From Mycolicibacterium sphagni (lineage in GTDB: Bacteria > Actinomycetota > Actinomycetes > Mycobacteriales > Mycobacteriaceae): a stretch of DNA of 64,000 nt. The notes under the pieces were generated by a model, which did not search any database, had not been told where the DNA came from, and saw only the letters and a list, made by a program, of their open reading frames with translations. The translations under genes and the position numbers were made by a program. Position 1 is the stretch's first letter, and every line of letters starts with the position of its first letter. Of this stretch, positions 25,015-34,762 are shown piece by piece. The DNA is taken from NCBI RefSeq assembly GCF_002250655.1, contig NZ_NOZR01000023.1, positions 1 to 64,000 on the forward strand, in the 5' to 3' direction.

Positions 25015-26124
25015 GTGCGATTCGGTATTTTTACCACTCTGGAAGACGCGGGGTTGGCGCACGATGCGGGGTATGAGGAGTTCTTGGATCAGGCCGTGCT
25101 CGCAGAAGAGCTGGGCTATGACAGCGTCTGGCTAGCCGAGCACCACGGGTCGGCCTACGGCACGATCCCGCGACCGAGTATTTTCGCGACGGCAGTGGCG
25201 ATGCGCACCAGCCGAATAAGGATAGGGACGCTGGTGACGATCCTGCCGTTCTGCAACCCCGTGCGCACCGCGGAGGACTGGGCGATGGTCGACGTGCTCA
25301 GCGGTGGCCGAGTGGATCTAGGGGTGGGTCGGGGCTATCAACCGTCAGAATTCGCGCTGATGGGTGCCGATCCGACCTTCAGTCGGGAGGTATTTTCCGA
25401 AGGTCTCGAAGTGCTTCTGGGGCTGTGGCGTAACGAATCGTTCAGCTTCACCGGCAAGCATTTCACATTGCGTGATGCGCAAGTGTTCCCGAGGCCGATC
25501 CAGTCCGGCGGGCCACCTGTGTGGGTAGGGGCCCTAAGCCCGGAAGGCTTCGCAGTCGTGGCCAAACATGGACTCAACCTGGCCATGCAACCGACGATGA
25601 TGCCGATGCCAGTGCTCAAAGATGCGGCTGTAGAGGCTGCGCGCACTCTCATCGACCATGGGCGCCGTCCGGAATCAATCGACTTCCCGCTGCAGATGAT
25701 GGTGCACATCGCCCCAACCAAGGCCAAAGCTCGCGAGATCGCCCATGAGCCAATCAATTGGTTCTTCGACCGCGTTCTGACCAAAGTGCCGGGGGCACAG
25801 GGCCCCGCGGCCGCCAGCTACGAGTTCTACAAACAAGTCGCCGATCAAATGAGTGGAGCCGTAAGCCTTGCCAGCCTCGAAGAAGCCGGCATCGTTATGG
25901 TTTGCGATCCTGATCAGGCGATCGAGACCCTGACTCAACTGCAAACTGATATCGGTACTAAACAGTTCTCAGCCTGGATGCGCTTTGGCGGCCTAGCCGA
26001 TGAACACGTGCGCAACTCGATGAAGCTCTTTGCCGCCGAGGTCATGCCACATATCCCGACCGACTCGCCAACACCGGCAGCCTTCACCAATAGTGAAATC
26101 GAACCGTTCACCACATCAGTCTGA
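25015..26124 (+). CDS. LLM-class flavin-dependent monooxygenase
   Basis: A 369-residue luciferase-like TIM-barrel oxidoreductase using FMN or F420. Recognisable parts are VRFGIFTTLED at the start, YDSVWLAEHHG, the RIRIGTLVTILPFCNPVRTAE strand region and LSGGRVDLGVGRGYQ. Enzymes of this class insert oxygen into, or oxidise, cyclic or long-chain substrates. The GTG at 25015 was chosen because GAGGAG lies seven bases before it. The next gene, an acyl-CoA ligase, starts three bases after it ends. A flavin reductase that could supply reduced flavin survives only as a pseudogene at 27,800-28,300. Confidence 0.85.
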   Translation: MRFGIFTTLEDAGLAHDAGYEEFLDQAVLAEELGYDSVWLAEHHGSAYGTIPRPSIFATAVAMRTSRIRIGTLVTILPFCNPVRTAEDWAMVDVLSGGRVDLGVGRGYQPSEFALMGADPTFSREVFSEGLEVLLGLWRNESFSFTGKHFTLRDAQVFPRPIQSGGPPVWVGALSPEGFAVVAKHGLNLAMQPTMMPMPVLKDAAVEAARTLIDHGRRPESIDFPLQMMVHIAPTKAKAREIAHEPINWFFDRVLTKVPGAQGPAAASYEFYKQVADQMSGAVSLASLEEAGIVMVCDPDQAIETLTQLQTDIGTKQFSAWMRFGGLADEHVRNSMKLFAAEVMPHIPTDSPTPAAFTNSEIEPFTTSV

Positions 26125-26126
26125 CG

Positions 26127-27779
26127 GTGGCCATGAAGTTCCAACCGCCGACGACGGGGGTCGCTGAACGCATCGCCCCCGACGACGAAACTCTGTTGTT
26201 GCGAAGCAGTTTGGGCAAACTACTGCGCGATGCGGCTCGTAGGTGGCCAGACCGCGAAGCAGTCGTTTATTCCACGCAGCCTGACGTGGACGCGGTCCGG
26301 TGGACATTCGGCGAGCTCGACGCCCAGGCCACGGATCTCGCGGCGGGCCTCTGTGCCGCGGGGTATCAACCTGGTGAGCACATCGCCGTGTGGGCGCCCA
26401 ATTATCCCGAGTGGATTCTGCTGGAGTGGGCCGCTGCTCGAGCGGGCCTGGTGTTGGTAGCTCTTAACCCGCTGTACCGCGCCGCGGAGTTGGCGTTCGC
26501 GCTCCGGGTCACCGCTACAGTGGCGATCTTCGTGGTCGACGAACTGAAAGGTATGCGGCCTGCTGAGCTGGTGGCCACAGTCCGTGAGCAGGTTCCGAGT
26601 CTGCGCGACGTTTATCAGCTGCGTTCGGATCTGCCCGCTCTAGCGAGGCGAGGGGGCGCTGTTGAACTCTCTTGCCGCACTGTGGACCCGACACAGCCAA
26701 TGATGGTCCAATTTACTTCGGGCACTACTGGGGTCCCGAAAGCAGCTCAGCTAACCCACCAAGGTCTCGCAACTACTGGGCGCGACCTTCTGCGGCGACT
26801 GGGCGTGCAACCGGGAGATCGAATCGCACATGGGTTTCCGCTGTTCCACGTGGGCGGCTCGGGCGTCCTGACTCCTGCGACAGCATCGGTGGGATACACC
26901 ACTTTGCCGTTGGTCATCTTCGAGGCGGGCCGGGCCCTGGACCTGTTGGAGTCCGAGAGGTGTACGGGATTCTTCGGGGTTCCAACGATGTTGCTGGCGA
27001 TGCTTGAGCATCCTTCTCTGCCCGAACGGGATCTGTCCTCCTTACGGTTGATCGTTGTCGGTGGAGCAGTCTTGCCGGTCGACCTTGTTCGGAAAGTAGA
27101 GCAGGCGTTTGGCGTCGGCGTGCTCAACGTGTACGGACAGACCGAGTGCTCAGGAGTCATGGCCTCGGCGTTGGCCACCGACAGCGCCGAATTGAAAGCT
27201 GAATCTGTTGGAGTGCCACTGCCTGGAGTGTCGGTCAAGATCGTCGACACAGAAGGCGCGGTCGTCGCCTGCGGAGTAGCGGGCGAGCTCCTGTATCGCG
27301 GGCCAGGCGCGATGGCTGGGTATCTCAATCCCGAATCGTCGGATACCGATTCGGCCCCAGTCGGGTCGGATAGCTGGCTCGCTACCGGCGACATAGCATC
27401 CATGGATGACTCTGGCTACCTGAGGATCTCGGGCAGGGTCAAGGAGATGGTGATCCGAGGTGGCGAGAATCTGTCGCCCGCCGAGATCGAGGGCGTACTT
27501 CTTGGCCATCCCGACATCGCAGAAGTCGCCGTTGTCGGGGTGCCGGATAGGTATTACGGCGAAGAATTGTGTGCGGTAGTGCGTACCGTCAGCGGAGCCG
27601 ACGTGGACCAGGACTCAGTCCGGCAATGGTGCTCAGATCGTGTCTCACGTTGGAAGGTGCCGCGCTACGTCGTGACGGTGCACGAGTTTCCGATGACTCC
27701 AGCGGGCAAGATTCGGAAGTTTTTGGTCGCAGAGCAGATGGCCGTTCAACTGGGCCTCGACACGGTTGTTAATGGCTAG
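26127..27779 (+). CDS. acyl-CoA synthetase (AMP-forming, FadD type)
   Basis: A 550-residue adenylate-forming ligase that activates a carboxylic acid to its CoA thioester. Motifs in order are the phosphate-binding loop VQFTSGTTGVPKA (about 192-204), YGQTECSG, the ATP-binding aspartate in ATGDIASMDDSGYLRISGR, the hinge region KEMVIRGGENLSPAEIE, and the catalytic lysine in PMTPAGKIRK near the C-terminus. GTG 26127 or ATG 26133 could be the start; both are tightly behind the monooxygenase gene, indicating one transcript controlled by operator site 3. Confidence 0.88.
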   Translation: MAMKFQPPTTGVAERIAPDDETLLLRSSLGKLLRDAARRWPDREAVVYSTQPDVDAVRWTFGELDAQATDLAAGLCAAGYQPGEHIAVWAPNYPEWILLEWAAARAGLVLVALNPLYRAAELAFALRVTATVAIFVVDELKGMRPAELVATVREQVPSLRDVYQLRSDLPALARRGGAVELSCRTVDPTQPMMVQFTSGTTGVPKAAQLTHQGLATTGRDLLRRLGVQPGDRIAHGFPLFHVGGSGVLTPATASVGYTTLPLVIFEAGRALDLLESERCTGFFGVPTMLLAMLEHPSLPERDLSSLRLIVVGGAVLPVDLVRKVEQAFGVGVLNVYGQTECSGVMASALATDSAELKAESVGVPLPGVSVKIVDTEGAVVACGVAGELLYRGPGAMAGYLNPESSDTDSAPVGSDSWLATGDIASMDDSGYLRISGRVKEMVIRGGENLSPAEIEGVLLGHPDIAEVAVVGVPDRYYGEELCAVVRTVSGADVDQDSVRQWCSDRVSRWKVPRYVVTVHEFPMTPAGKIRKFLVAEQMAVQLGLDTVVNG

Positions 27780-27799
27780 GTCACGTTCATCCCCCAACA

Positions 27800-28300
27800 T
27801 CTCGCAGCGTTGTGGCGACCTATCAGGTAGCAGCACCGTCGGCGGGGCGCCCTCGTGCCCGATCTCTTCTGGAGCCGTTATTGTCGCCGGTCTTAGCTTC
27901 AGGGGTGAGACTAGCGGGCAACCGGTGGCGAGGCTGTCGGCAGTTTTGCTTGACACACCGCCGGGGGCATTTCTCGCTGCGGCTACTCTCAAACGCTGGC
28001 CGGCGATCCGCGAACAGGTCGGATTCTGCATCACAGTCGATACCCGCTGCCAAGTGCCGCGCAGTTACTTCCTTCGGTCTTGCCGGGGAGACGTCCGTCG
28101 AAGTGGCTCAGCCACCGTCTGTCTTGACCGTAAGGCCTCGACTGGCAGGGTGCGCTCATGGATGGAACGCGCAGTGCACCAAGAGATCGAGGTAGCCGAC
28201 CACACCACGGTGGTCGGCCGCGCGGAGTTGTTGGAAGCCAAGGGTTCGTGTGGCCCGGGGGTGCATCTCCGGGTCGGAGATCACCTCCTGTCGAGCACGA
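27800..28300 (+). pseudogene. decayed flavin reductase (flavin_reduct domain)
   Basis: The stretch between the ligase and aldehyde dehydrogenase genes contains recognisable pieces of an FMN-binding flavin reductase. RLSAVLLDTPPGAFLAAAT and KRWPAIREQVGFCI (about 27,930-28,035) match the family's SVSLDPPL and WPAIRE...F-V-N-V region. HQEIEVADHTTVVGRAELLE (about 28,180-28,240) matches the C-terminal GDHTIVVGRV block. The part between is garbled and reads better in another frame, so at least two frameshifts have occurred and no clean start remains. Such reductases normally serve flavin monooxygenases like the one at 25015. Confidence 0.65.
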
Positions 28301-28364
28301 CCTTCCACGACCCCCCACCACTCGCTGGCGATCGGCCACCGAACTCACCGAATGGGAGAAATGG

Positions 28365-29783
28365 ATGTCCGTTAGGACGACAATCTACGTCGACGGCCAG
28401 TGGGCATCGTCCGTTAGGGGGTCAGTGATTGACGTTGAGAATCCGGCCACCGGTGAGATCATCGCTCGTGTGCCGGCCGGAACCTCAGCTGATGTGGACG
28501 CCGCGGTCACAGCGGCCCGCCGTGCCTTCGACTCGTGGTCGCAGACGTCCTACGCCGAGCGGGCCGAGATGTTGAAGGGTCTGGGCGCTGCGCTGATAGC
28601 CAGATCCAAAGACATGGCGGCCACCATAACCGCCGAAATGGGCTGCCCGATAACGACGTCCACGCGCCTGCAAGTTTCGTTGCCGCAGATGATTCTGAGC
28701 AGCTACGTCGACATACTCGAGTATTTCCGCTTTGACGAGCAGGTAGGAAATACCCTCGTTACTCGAGAACCAGTCGGTGTGGTCGGCGCCATCACGCCGT
28801 GGAACTATCCGCTTCATCAGATCGTCTGCAAGTTGGCCCCCGCCCTCGCCGCGGGTTGCACAGTCGTCGTCAAGTCCAGCGAGCTTGCGCCTACCGTCGC
28901 CTATGAGCTGTTTGATGCACTACACGAGGTGGGCTTCCCCGCCGGCGTGGTGAACTTGGTGCCGGGTTATGGAACCGAGGCCGGCGAGGCGCTTGCATCG
29001 CACCCGGGCATCGATATGGTGTCGTTCACCGGGTCCCGGCGCGCAGGTGTCCGCGTCGCGGAACTGGCTGCGCCCAACGTCACAAGAGTGACGTTGGAGC
29101 TAGGCGGGAAGTCGGCGAATGTCATCCTTCCTGACGCGGATCTCGGCACGGCGGTCAAGGCGGGAGTTGCCTCGGCGTTTCTTAACGGTGGCCAGACGTG
29201 TACGGCCTGGACACGGATGCTTGTTCACGCCGATGTCTATGACGAAGCGGTTGAACACGCGGCTGCTCTGAGCACACGCTACGCACCTGGCGACCCGACG
29301 CAGCCCGACACGAGGCTGGGACCGCTGATCAGCGCGACACAGCGCGACCGGGTGCGAGGACTGATCCGCCAGGCCGTCGATGAAGGAGCGCGGATCGCGG
29401 CGGGGGGCACTGCAGTGCCCGATGGGTGCGACGCCGGCTACTTTATCGCTCCAACGGTATTGGCGGATGTTGATCCGAATTCCACAGTGGCTCAGGAAGA
29501 AGTCTTCGGCCCGGTTCTCAGCGTGCTGCGGTACACCAACGAACAGCAGGCATTGGACATCGCCAACAACTCCCGTTACGGACTGTCGGGGGCGGTGTGG
29601 TCAGCGGACGAGGCGCGCGCATTGAAGTTTGCACGTCGCGTGCGCACTGGATCTGTTGACATCAACGGCGGTAGATACAACCCCGTTGCGCCCTTCGGTG
29701 GTTACAAACAGTCGGGTGTAGGCCGGGAGAACGGGGTTGAAGGGCTGCGAGAATATCTGGAAATCAAGGCAATTCAGCGATGA
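28365..29783 (+). CDS. aldehyde dehydrogenase (NAD(P)+)
   Basis: A 472-residue aldehyde dehydrogenase converting an aldehyde intermediate to the acid. The oxyanion asparagine is in ITPWNYP (N147), the general base in VTLELGGKS (E245) and the nucleophile in GGQTCTAW (C279); the C-terminal PFGGYKQSGVGRENG block is present. The ATG at 28365 is placed by the start of homology and the GGGAGAAATGG just before it; the frame is open further upstream but crosses the flavin reductase remnant. It overlaps the thiolase by four bases (ATGA). Confidence 0.9.
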   Translation: MSVRTTIYVDGQWASSVRGSVIDVENPATGEIIARVPAGTSADVDAAVTAARRAFDSWSQTSYAERAEMLKGLGAALIARSKDMAATITAEMGCPITTSTRLQVSLPQMILSSYVDILEYFRFDEQVGNTLVTREPVGVVGAITPWNYPLHQIVCKLAPALAAGCTVVVKSSELAPTVAYELFDALHEVGFPAGVVNLVPGYGTEAGEALASHPGIDMVSFTGSRRAGVRVAELAAPNVTRVTLELGGKSANVILPDADLGTAVKAGVASAFLNGGQTCTAWTRMLVHADVYDEAVEHAAALSTRYAPGDPTQPDTRLGPLISATQRDRVRGLIRQAVDEGARIAAGGTAVPDGCDAGYFIAPTVLADVDPNSTVAQEEVFGPVLSVLRYTNEQQALDIANNSRYGLSGAVWSADEARALKFARRVRTGSVDINGGRYNPVAPFGGYKQSGVGRENGVEGLREYLEIKAIQR

Positions 29784-31012
29784 CGATACGTTCTGGCAAT
29801 GGCGGCGCTGCGCTGCGCCGCGCTGCCGTCGTGATGCCCGTGCGCACTCCCGTGGGCAAGTTCGGCGGATCCCTTCGGACAGTGCCAGTCGAAGACCTCG
29901 CTGCCACCGTTGTCCGTGAGGTCGCGCGTCGCTCCGGCATCGATCCCGAGCGCATCGATGACATCTGCTTCGCGCAGGCCTACGCGAATTCTGAAACCCC
30001 GTGCATTGGCCGCTGGGCTGGCTTACACGCTGGCTTACCGGTCGGTGTTCCCGGATTTCACACGGACCGACGTTGCGGCGGGGGACTGCAGGCGATTGTC
30101 ACCGCGGCCATGATGGTTCAGACCGCCACGGCCGATGCTGTACTCGCTGGCGGTGTCGAAAGCATGAGCAACATCGAGTTCTACAGCACCTCGGCCCGCT
30201 GGGGTGCGAGGTCAGGTACTCAGCCGCTATACGACCGTCTCGATCGTGGTCGCGAGCGATCGCAACCCGAAGCGCGCTTTGGGCCTATATCAGGGATGGT
30301 GCAGACCGCGGAGAACCTGGCGGCACAGTTCGGCATATCTCGCGATTCGGCCGACGAATACGCGGCGCGCAGCCATCAGCGAGCCGCCGCGGCGTGGCAG
30401 GCGGGACATTTCGACGGCGAAGTCGTGACGGTTACAGTGCCCCCGCACGGTCGCAGCCCAGCCTCGCTGGTTGCGCGCGACGAAGGAATACGCGCAGACT
30501 CGACTGCCGCGGCGCTAGCGGACCTTCCGCCGCTGCAGCCGTCAGGCACGGTTACTGCAGGCAACTCCAGTCAACAAAACGATGCTGCGGCTGCGTGTTT
30601 GATCGTGGCCGACGATAAGCTCGACGTACTGGGGCTGGAGCCAATCGGTTATCTCATCGGGTGGGCGAGCACCGGTTGCGAGCCCGCGGCAATGGGCTTG
30701 GGCCCCGTTTCAGCCGTGGCGAAGCTCTTCGAGAGAACCGGTATGACCTGGGACAAGGTCGACTTGGTCGAACTTAACGAAGCTTTCGCTGTGCAGGTGC
30801 TGGCCGTGCTGGCCGGCTGGGGATGGAACGAACCCGACAAACTCAACGTCAACGGATCAGGCATCTCACTTGGTCACCCGATCGGGGCCACCGGTGCCCG
30901 GATGCTCGCAACAGGCCTTCACGAGCTCAACCGTCGCGGCGGTCGCTACTTGCTGGTCACCATGTGTATCGGCGGTGGCCAGGGCATGGCGGCGTTGTTC
31001 GAATCGGCCTAG
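29780..31012 (+). CDS. thiolase (acetyl-CoA C-acyltransferase)
   Basis: A 410-residue thiolase that cleaves a 3-ketoacyl-CoA with CoA. The acyl-accepting cysteine is C99 in TDRRCGGGLQAI. The C-terminal half has NEAFAVQVLA, SLGHPIGATGARM (catalytic His) and the second cysteine in TMCIGGGQGMA. The start overlaps the aldehyde dehydrogenase stop, and an acyl-CoA dehydrogenase follows, so aldehyde oxidation and beta-oxidation steps are encoded on one transcript. Confidence 0.92.
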   Translation: MTIRSGNGGAALRRAAVVMPVRTPVGKFGGSLRTVPVEDLAATVVREVARRSGIDPERIDDICFAQAYANSETPCIGRWAGLHAGLPVGVPGFHTDRRCGGGLQAIVTAAMMVQTATADAVLAGGVESMSNIEFYSTSARWGARSGTQPLYDRLDRGRERSQPEARFGPISGMVQTAENLAAQFGISRDSADEYAARSHQRAAAAWQAGHFDGEVVTVTVPPHGRSPASLVARDEGIRADSTAAALADLPPLQPSGTVTAGNSSQQNDAAAACLIVADDKLDVLGLEPIGYLIGWASTGCEPAAMGLGPVSAVAKLFERTGMTWDKVDLVELNEAFAVQVLAVLAGWGWNEPDKLNVNGSGISLGHPIGATGARMLATGLHELNRRGGRYLLVTMCIGGGQGMAALFESA

Positions 31013-31029
31013 TTGGAGAGAGGTATTTC

Positions 31030-31062
31030 ATGACAGTCGCCTCCGAAGGACCAGAGCACTGA
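31030..31062 (+). CDS. possible ten-codon coupling ORF
   Basis: A ten-residue open frame (MTVASEGPEH) starts at ATG 31030 behind a good GGAGAGAGG ribosome-binding site and ends in TGATG, where its stop shares a base with the start of the next acyl-CoA dehydrogenase. That gene has no ribosome-binding site of its own, so translation of the mini-frame may feed it. It could also be the relic of a deleted gene's start. Confidence 0.35.
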   Translation: MTVASEGPEH

Positions 31063-32222
31063 TGGACAACGAATCATTTCAGCAGGTGCTCTCCGCAGTC
31101 CGCCATTTGGTGCGAACCGAGGTGATTCCCTGCGAGGACGAAATTGAGGAGACTGACGCGATACCGCCGCGCGTGCGGACGCTTGCCACCGACATGGGTC
31201 TATTCGGGTACGCGCTGCCGGCCGAACACGGAGGCCTGGGACTGTCGCTGTCCGAGGACATCCGTCTGGCTTTCGAATTCGGTTATACCGTTCCCGCGTT
31301 TCGATCGATGTTCGGCACTAACAACGGCATTGCTGGCCAGGTGATCGCGAAGTTCGGCACCGAACAGCAACGTCAGCTTTATCTCCCGCGGTTGGCGGCC
31401 GGTGCGATCGCCTCGTTCGCTCTCACCGAAGCCGAAGCGGGTTCTGATCCTGCGGGGCTACGCGCCACCGCGCGCCGTCAGGGCTCTGACTGGGTAATCA
31501 ACGGCCGCAAACGCTTCATTACGAATGCAGCACTGGCCGATCTGCTCGTCGTGTTCGCGCGCACTGACCCCAACGCGAAGGGCGCAAAGGGCATCTCAGC
31601 CTTTATCGTTGATACCACGACTCCTGGAGTTGCGATTGGGCCCAAAGACCGCAAGATGGGTCAAGCTGGGGCATGGACATCCGAGGTGTCCTTTGACGAT
31701 GTCCGAGTAGACGCGTCCCGGCTCCTCGGCGGGGCCGAGGGCGGCGGATTCGCCGCGGCATTGACGGTGCTGTCGCGCGGTCGGGTGCACGTTGCGGCCC
31801 TGTGTGTCGGTCTTGCTCAACGTATCTGCGACGAATCGGTGGCCTATGCGGCAATGAACAAGCAAGGCGGCCGTCCGATCGGCGAGTACCAGCTGGTCCA
31901 AGCGATGCTCGCCGAGTCGCATGCCGAACTGCTGGCGGGTCGAGCATTGGTTGTTGACGTTGCCACGCGCTATGACGCGGGCGAGGACACTACGGTCGGA
32001 CCATCGTCAGCGAAACTCTTCTGCAGTGAGATGGTCAATCGCGTCGCTGACCGCGGCGTACAGGTCCACGGCGGCATGGGTTATATGCGGACGACTCCGG
32101 TTGAGCGATTTTTCCGCGACGCCCGGCTCTACCGAATATACGAGGGGACCAGTGAGATTCAGAAACTCGTCATCGGTCGAGAGCTAGTGCGCAAAAGGCA
32201 GAGCTCCACTGAGGGCCGCTGA
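31062..32222 (+). CDS. acyl-CoA dehydrogenase
   Basis: A 386-residue acyl-CoA dehydrogenase with all standard motifs: LPAEHGGLGLS, FALTEAEAGSDPAG, the MNKQGGRPIGEYQLVQ segment, and VQVHGGMGYM...RLYRIYEGTSEIQKLVIGREL, in which the glutamate of YEGT is the catalytic base. It should form the enoyl-CoA ahead of a hydratase. The start at 31062 is set by homology and by the TGATG junction with the ten-codon frame; the preceding thiolase ends 50 bases earlier, so this is the last gene of the aldehyde dehydrogenase-thiolase operon. Confidence 0.92.
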   Translation: MDNESFQQVLSAVRHLVRTEVIPCEDEIEETDAIPPRVRTLATDMGLFGYALPAEHGGLGLSLSEDIRLAFEFGYTVPAFRSMFGTNNGIAGQVIAKFGTEQQRQLYLPRLAAGAIASFALTEAEAGSDPAGLRATARRQGSDWVINGRKRFITNAALADLLVVFARTDPNAKGAKGISAFIVDTTTPGVAIGPKDRKMGQAGAWTSEVSFDDVRVDASRLLGGAEGGGFAAALTVLSRGRVHVAALCVGLAQRICDESVAYAAMNKQGGRPIGEYQLVQAMLAESHAELLAGRALVVDVATRYDAGEDTTVGPSSAKLFCSEMVNRVADRGVQVHGGMGYMRTTPVERFFRDARLYRIYEGTSEIQKLVIGRELVRKRQSSTEGR

Positions 32223-32512
32223 CCCTTCTCTTCCGCGGCGCGGAATACTTCGCAGCCGGTGACGCGGTGCTGGCCGCTTTGGAGCCAGCTAATTAGCCGC
32301 CAGGGATCCAGACGCTGAAGGTTGCAGCGGTGCAATCCGCGGCATCCGCCGGCGAGTGGGAGGCAGGAACCGACGAAGGTGGAAGGCTCGCCGACGAGGT
32401 CGCTGCGGGGAGGCGTGCTCGTTGCTGATCTTTCGGAGCTCCATGATTGGCCGCTGCGCTTATGGTTGGCCATAGGATTCCATCGGTTCGGGCCCCGCCC
32501 GACACGTGGCGT

Positions 32513-33475
32513 TTAGATGTCCAGCACAAGCCGCGCAGACTTAGCCCGGCTCACACAGATCATCATTGTGGTGTTGGTTGCTCGCTCGTCCTCATCGAGC
32601 ACCTTGTCGCGATGATCGACCACACCGTCCAGAACGCGCGTCTCGCAGGTACCGCAAAATCCGACCTGGCAATCGAATTGCACCTCAGGTCGAACTTCGC
32701 GCACCGCAGCGAGAATGGAGCGATCAGCAGGCACAGAAATCGTTGTGCCAGATCGGTGCAGTTTCACTTCGAACGCCGAATCATCCATTCTGCTGACGTG
32801 TTCTGCCTCCGGATCGGCAACGAACCGTTCCAGTCGGAGGCTTTCGGTACGTCCCGCCCGCGCGCATTCGCGTTCGGTCGCACTCAACAGGCCTGGGGGC
32901 CCGCACGCATATATCTTCCATGTCTCGGAGATATCCATGATTTCGCCGTGGATGTCTGGGAACCCTTGCTCATCCTGCGGCACGTAGACAATGTTGCCGC
33001 CCACCATCTCGCCGAGTTCGCGAATGAATGCCAACGACTTCAATGTTCGTCCCCCATAGACCAACCGCCAGTCCCGCCGGGCTCGTTGAGCCATTCGGAT
33101 CATCGGCAGGATAGGGGTAATGCCGATACCTCCGGCGATGAACAGATATCCCGGCGCCTCGACGAGCGGAAAAAGATTGCTCGGTCCTCCTACCCATAGT
33201 GTGTCGCCTTCGCGGACAGTCTTGTGAATCTCTGCTGAACCACCGCGCCCAGACTTCTCTAACAACACTGAGATGCGATATTGGGTGAGGTTGACGGGAT
33301 CGTTGGACAGCGAATACTGGCGGATCAACCCAGACGGCAGTTCGCCGTGTACATGGGCGCCGGCCGACCAAGGCTGGAGAACTGCCCCGTCAGTGGGTTC
33401 CAGGTAGAGCGAACGGATTTCGTCAGTCTCGTGCTCAGTCTTGGTTACTACGAGGTCCATGCGTTCCGGCGTCAC
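32513..33475 (-). CDS. ferredoxin-type oxygenase reductase (FNR + plant-type 2Fe-2S)
   Basis: A 320-residue electron-transfer protein of the phthalate-dioxygenase-reductase/VanB type. The N-terminal part is an FNR-like FMN-binding barrel (RQYSLSNDP), then an NAD(P)-binding domain (FIAGGIGITPILPMI, VYGGRTL, YACGPPGLL), and the C-terminus is a plant-type ferredoxin with CQVGFCGTC...MIC binding a 2Fe-2S cluster. It should pass electrons from NADH to the Rieske oxygenase encoded upstream on the same strand. The start is GTG 33475; ATG 33460 (MDLVV) is an alternative. Confidence 0.88.
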   Translation of the reverse strand: MTPERMDLVVTKTEHETDEIRSLYLEPTDGAVLQPWSAGAHVHGELPSGLIRQYSLSNDPVNLTQYRISVLLEKSGRGGSAEIHKTVREGDTLWVGGPSNLFPLVEAPGYLFIAGGIGITPILPMIRMAQRARRDWRLVYGGRTLKSLAFIRELGEMVGGNIVYVPQDEQGFPDIHGEIMDISETWKIYACGPPGLLSATERECARAGRTESLRLERFVADPEAEHVSRMDDSAFEVKLHRSGTTISVPADRSILAAVREVRPEVQFDCQVGFCGTCETRVLDGVVDHRDKVLDEDERATNTTMMICVSRAKSARLVLDI

Positions 33476-33532
33476 CGACGCTTCGCATCTCTGGGTGGCC
33501 GCGGTTGGCGGAACAATGGGAGAACTCCGGCG

Positions 33533-34705
33533 TCATTGCGCGGATGTTGCGGCGTTAAAGCTGTCATGCAAAAGGTGTAGCGCAGGCTCGTTGCGGCCGA
33601 ACACCAGTGCGGACGGCGTGCCTGCCCGCAATGACCGAAAGACCCTTTCGGAAAGTGGATAGTCCTCGGTGTCTACGAGACTGAAGTTGTAGTCGAGGCC
33701 AGCGACGATCATCGACTTGAGATCGTCGTCGGCGGCACCGGTGACGATCTGATGGTCGGTTGTCGTGGACTCACCGACGACTGCTCCAGGCAGAACTTGA
33801 TATGCGGACGCGCCGAAGTCTGTGGTCACTACCGCCACGTTAGGAAAAATAATGTAAACGATGAACATGTGCTGCCCGAGGACTGCTTGTGCCAATTCGC
33901 CGTCAGGCCTACCTCGCAGCTCATCGATGGGACCGAACGGGTATGTCATCCGGATGTGATGACCGAAATTGTCGACTTCCATCGTGTTCGGGATCGCGGT
34001 CGGGAGGGAATTGGTGTGCACATAGGGGAAGTGGTACGCCTCGCAATAGGTATCCATCGCGAGCTTGTAGTTCGACGCACACGATATCGTCCTCGTGTTT
34101 CCGGCAGTGAAGTTCGCCCAGCCGTGCGCGCCAAGTTCGGGCCCGAGGCCCGAAAGGTGGTCGTCGAGATCGAATTGCCCGTCGGGATCGGCGCAGGCAA
34201 AGATCATCCCGTATTTCTCCTGGACCGGAATAGCGGTCAATCCCCGTTGGGACCGGTCCAGGGGCGCGAAACCCTGATCGTGGGGTATGCCGGTGAGCTT
34301 GCCGTCGTGGTCGAACGACCACGCGTGGTACGGGCATACGATCCTGCGACCGATACACCCGGTGCCCTCTGGCAGCAGAGTCGCGCCGCGGTGTGTGCAG
34401 GAATTTCTGAAACCTCGCACCGATCCGTCTTTGCCGCGAAGGAAAATCATTGGCACTTGGGCGATTTCAATCGCCTTGTAGTCGCCGGCGTTGGGTAGTT
34501 CGGCAGACCACGCTACCCACAGTGGTGAGCGACGGAAGAGTTTGTCGACCTCGCCAGCAAACTGGTCGGGGTCGATATAGCCGCGGGCTGGCTCGAAGTA
34601 GACGTTGTCGGCTAGGCGAGTGGACTTAGCGTCCAGATGGCCAAGCAAACGCCGGACCAAGTCGGCGCGATCGACTCCTGCGGCGGGTTGGACTGCCGTG
34701 TCCAT
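33533..34705 (-). CDS. Rieske non-haem iron oxygenase, large subunit
   Basis: A 390-residue ring-hydroxylating-type oxygenase. The Rieske 2Fe-2S ligands are C103-T-H105 (SCTHRGA) and C124-P-Y-H127 (VCPYHAW). The catalytic mononuclear iron site follows in MDTYCEAYHFPYVH, where the two histidines are ligands and an aspartate near the end would be the third. Such enzymes hydroxylate or demethylate aromatic, steroid or alicyclic compounds. The ATG at 34705 follows a GAGGAG ribosome-binding site; the frame is open further upstream but crosses the operator region. Its reductase lies immediately downstream, and operator site 4 lies 58 bases upstream. Confidence 0.9.
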   Translation of the reverse strand: MDTAVQPAAGVDRADLVRRLLGHLDAKSTRLADNVYFEPARGYIDPDQFAGEVDKLFRRSPLWVAWSAELPNAGDYKAIEIAQVPMIFLRGKDGSVRGFRNSCTHRGATLLPEGTGCIGRRIVCPYHAWSFDHDGKLTGIPHDQGFAPLDRSQRGLTAIPVQEKYGMIFACADPDGQFDLDDHLSGLGPELGAHGWANFTAGNTRTISCASNYKLAMDTYCEAYHFPYVHTNSLPTAIPNTMEVDNFGHHIRMTYPFGPIDELRGRPDGELAQAVLGQHMFIVYIIFPNVAVVTTDFGASAYQVLPGAVVGESTTTDHQIVTGAADDDLKSMIVAGLDYNFSLVDTEDYPLSERVFRSLRAGTPSALVFGRNEPALHLLHDSFNAATSAQ

Positions 34706-34762
34706 GAAGCGACTCCTCTGCGGTAGAACATGGAGAGCATAAGGCGCGTAGCAGCTCAGGGT

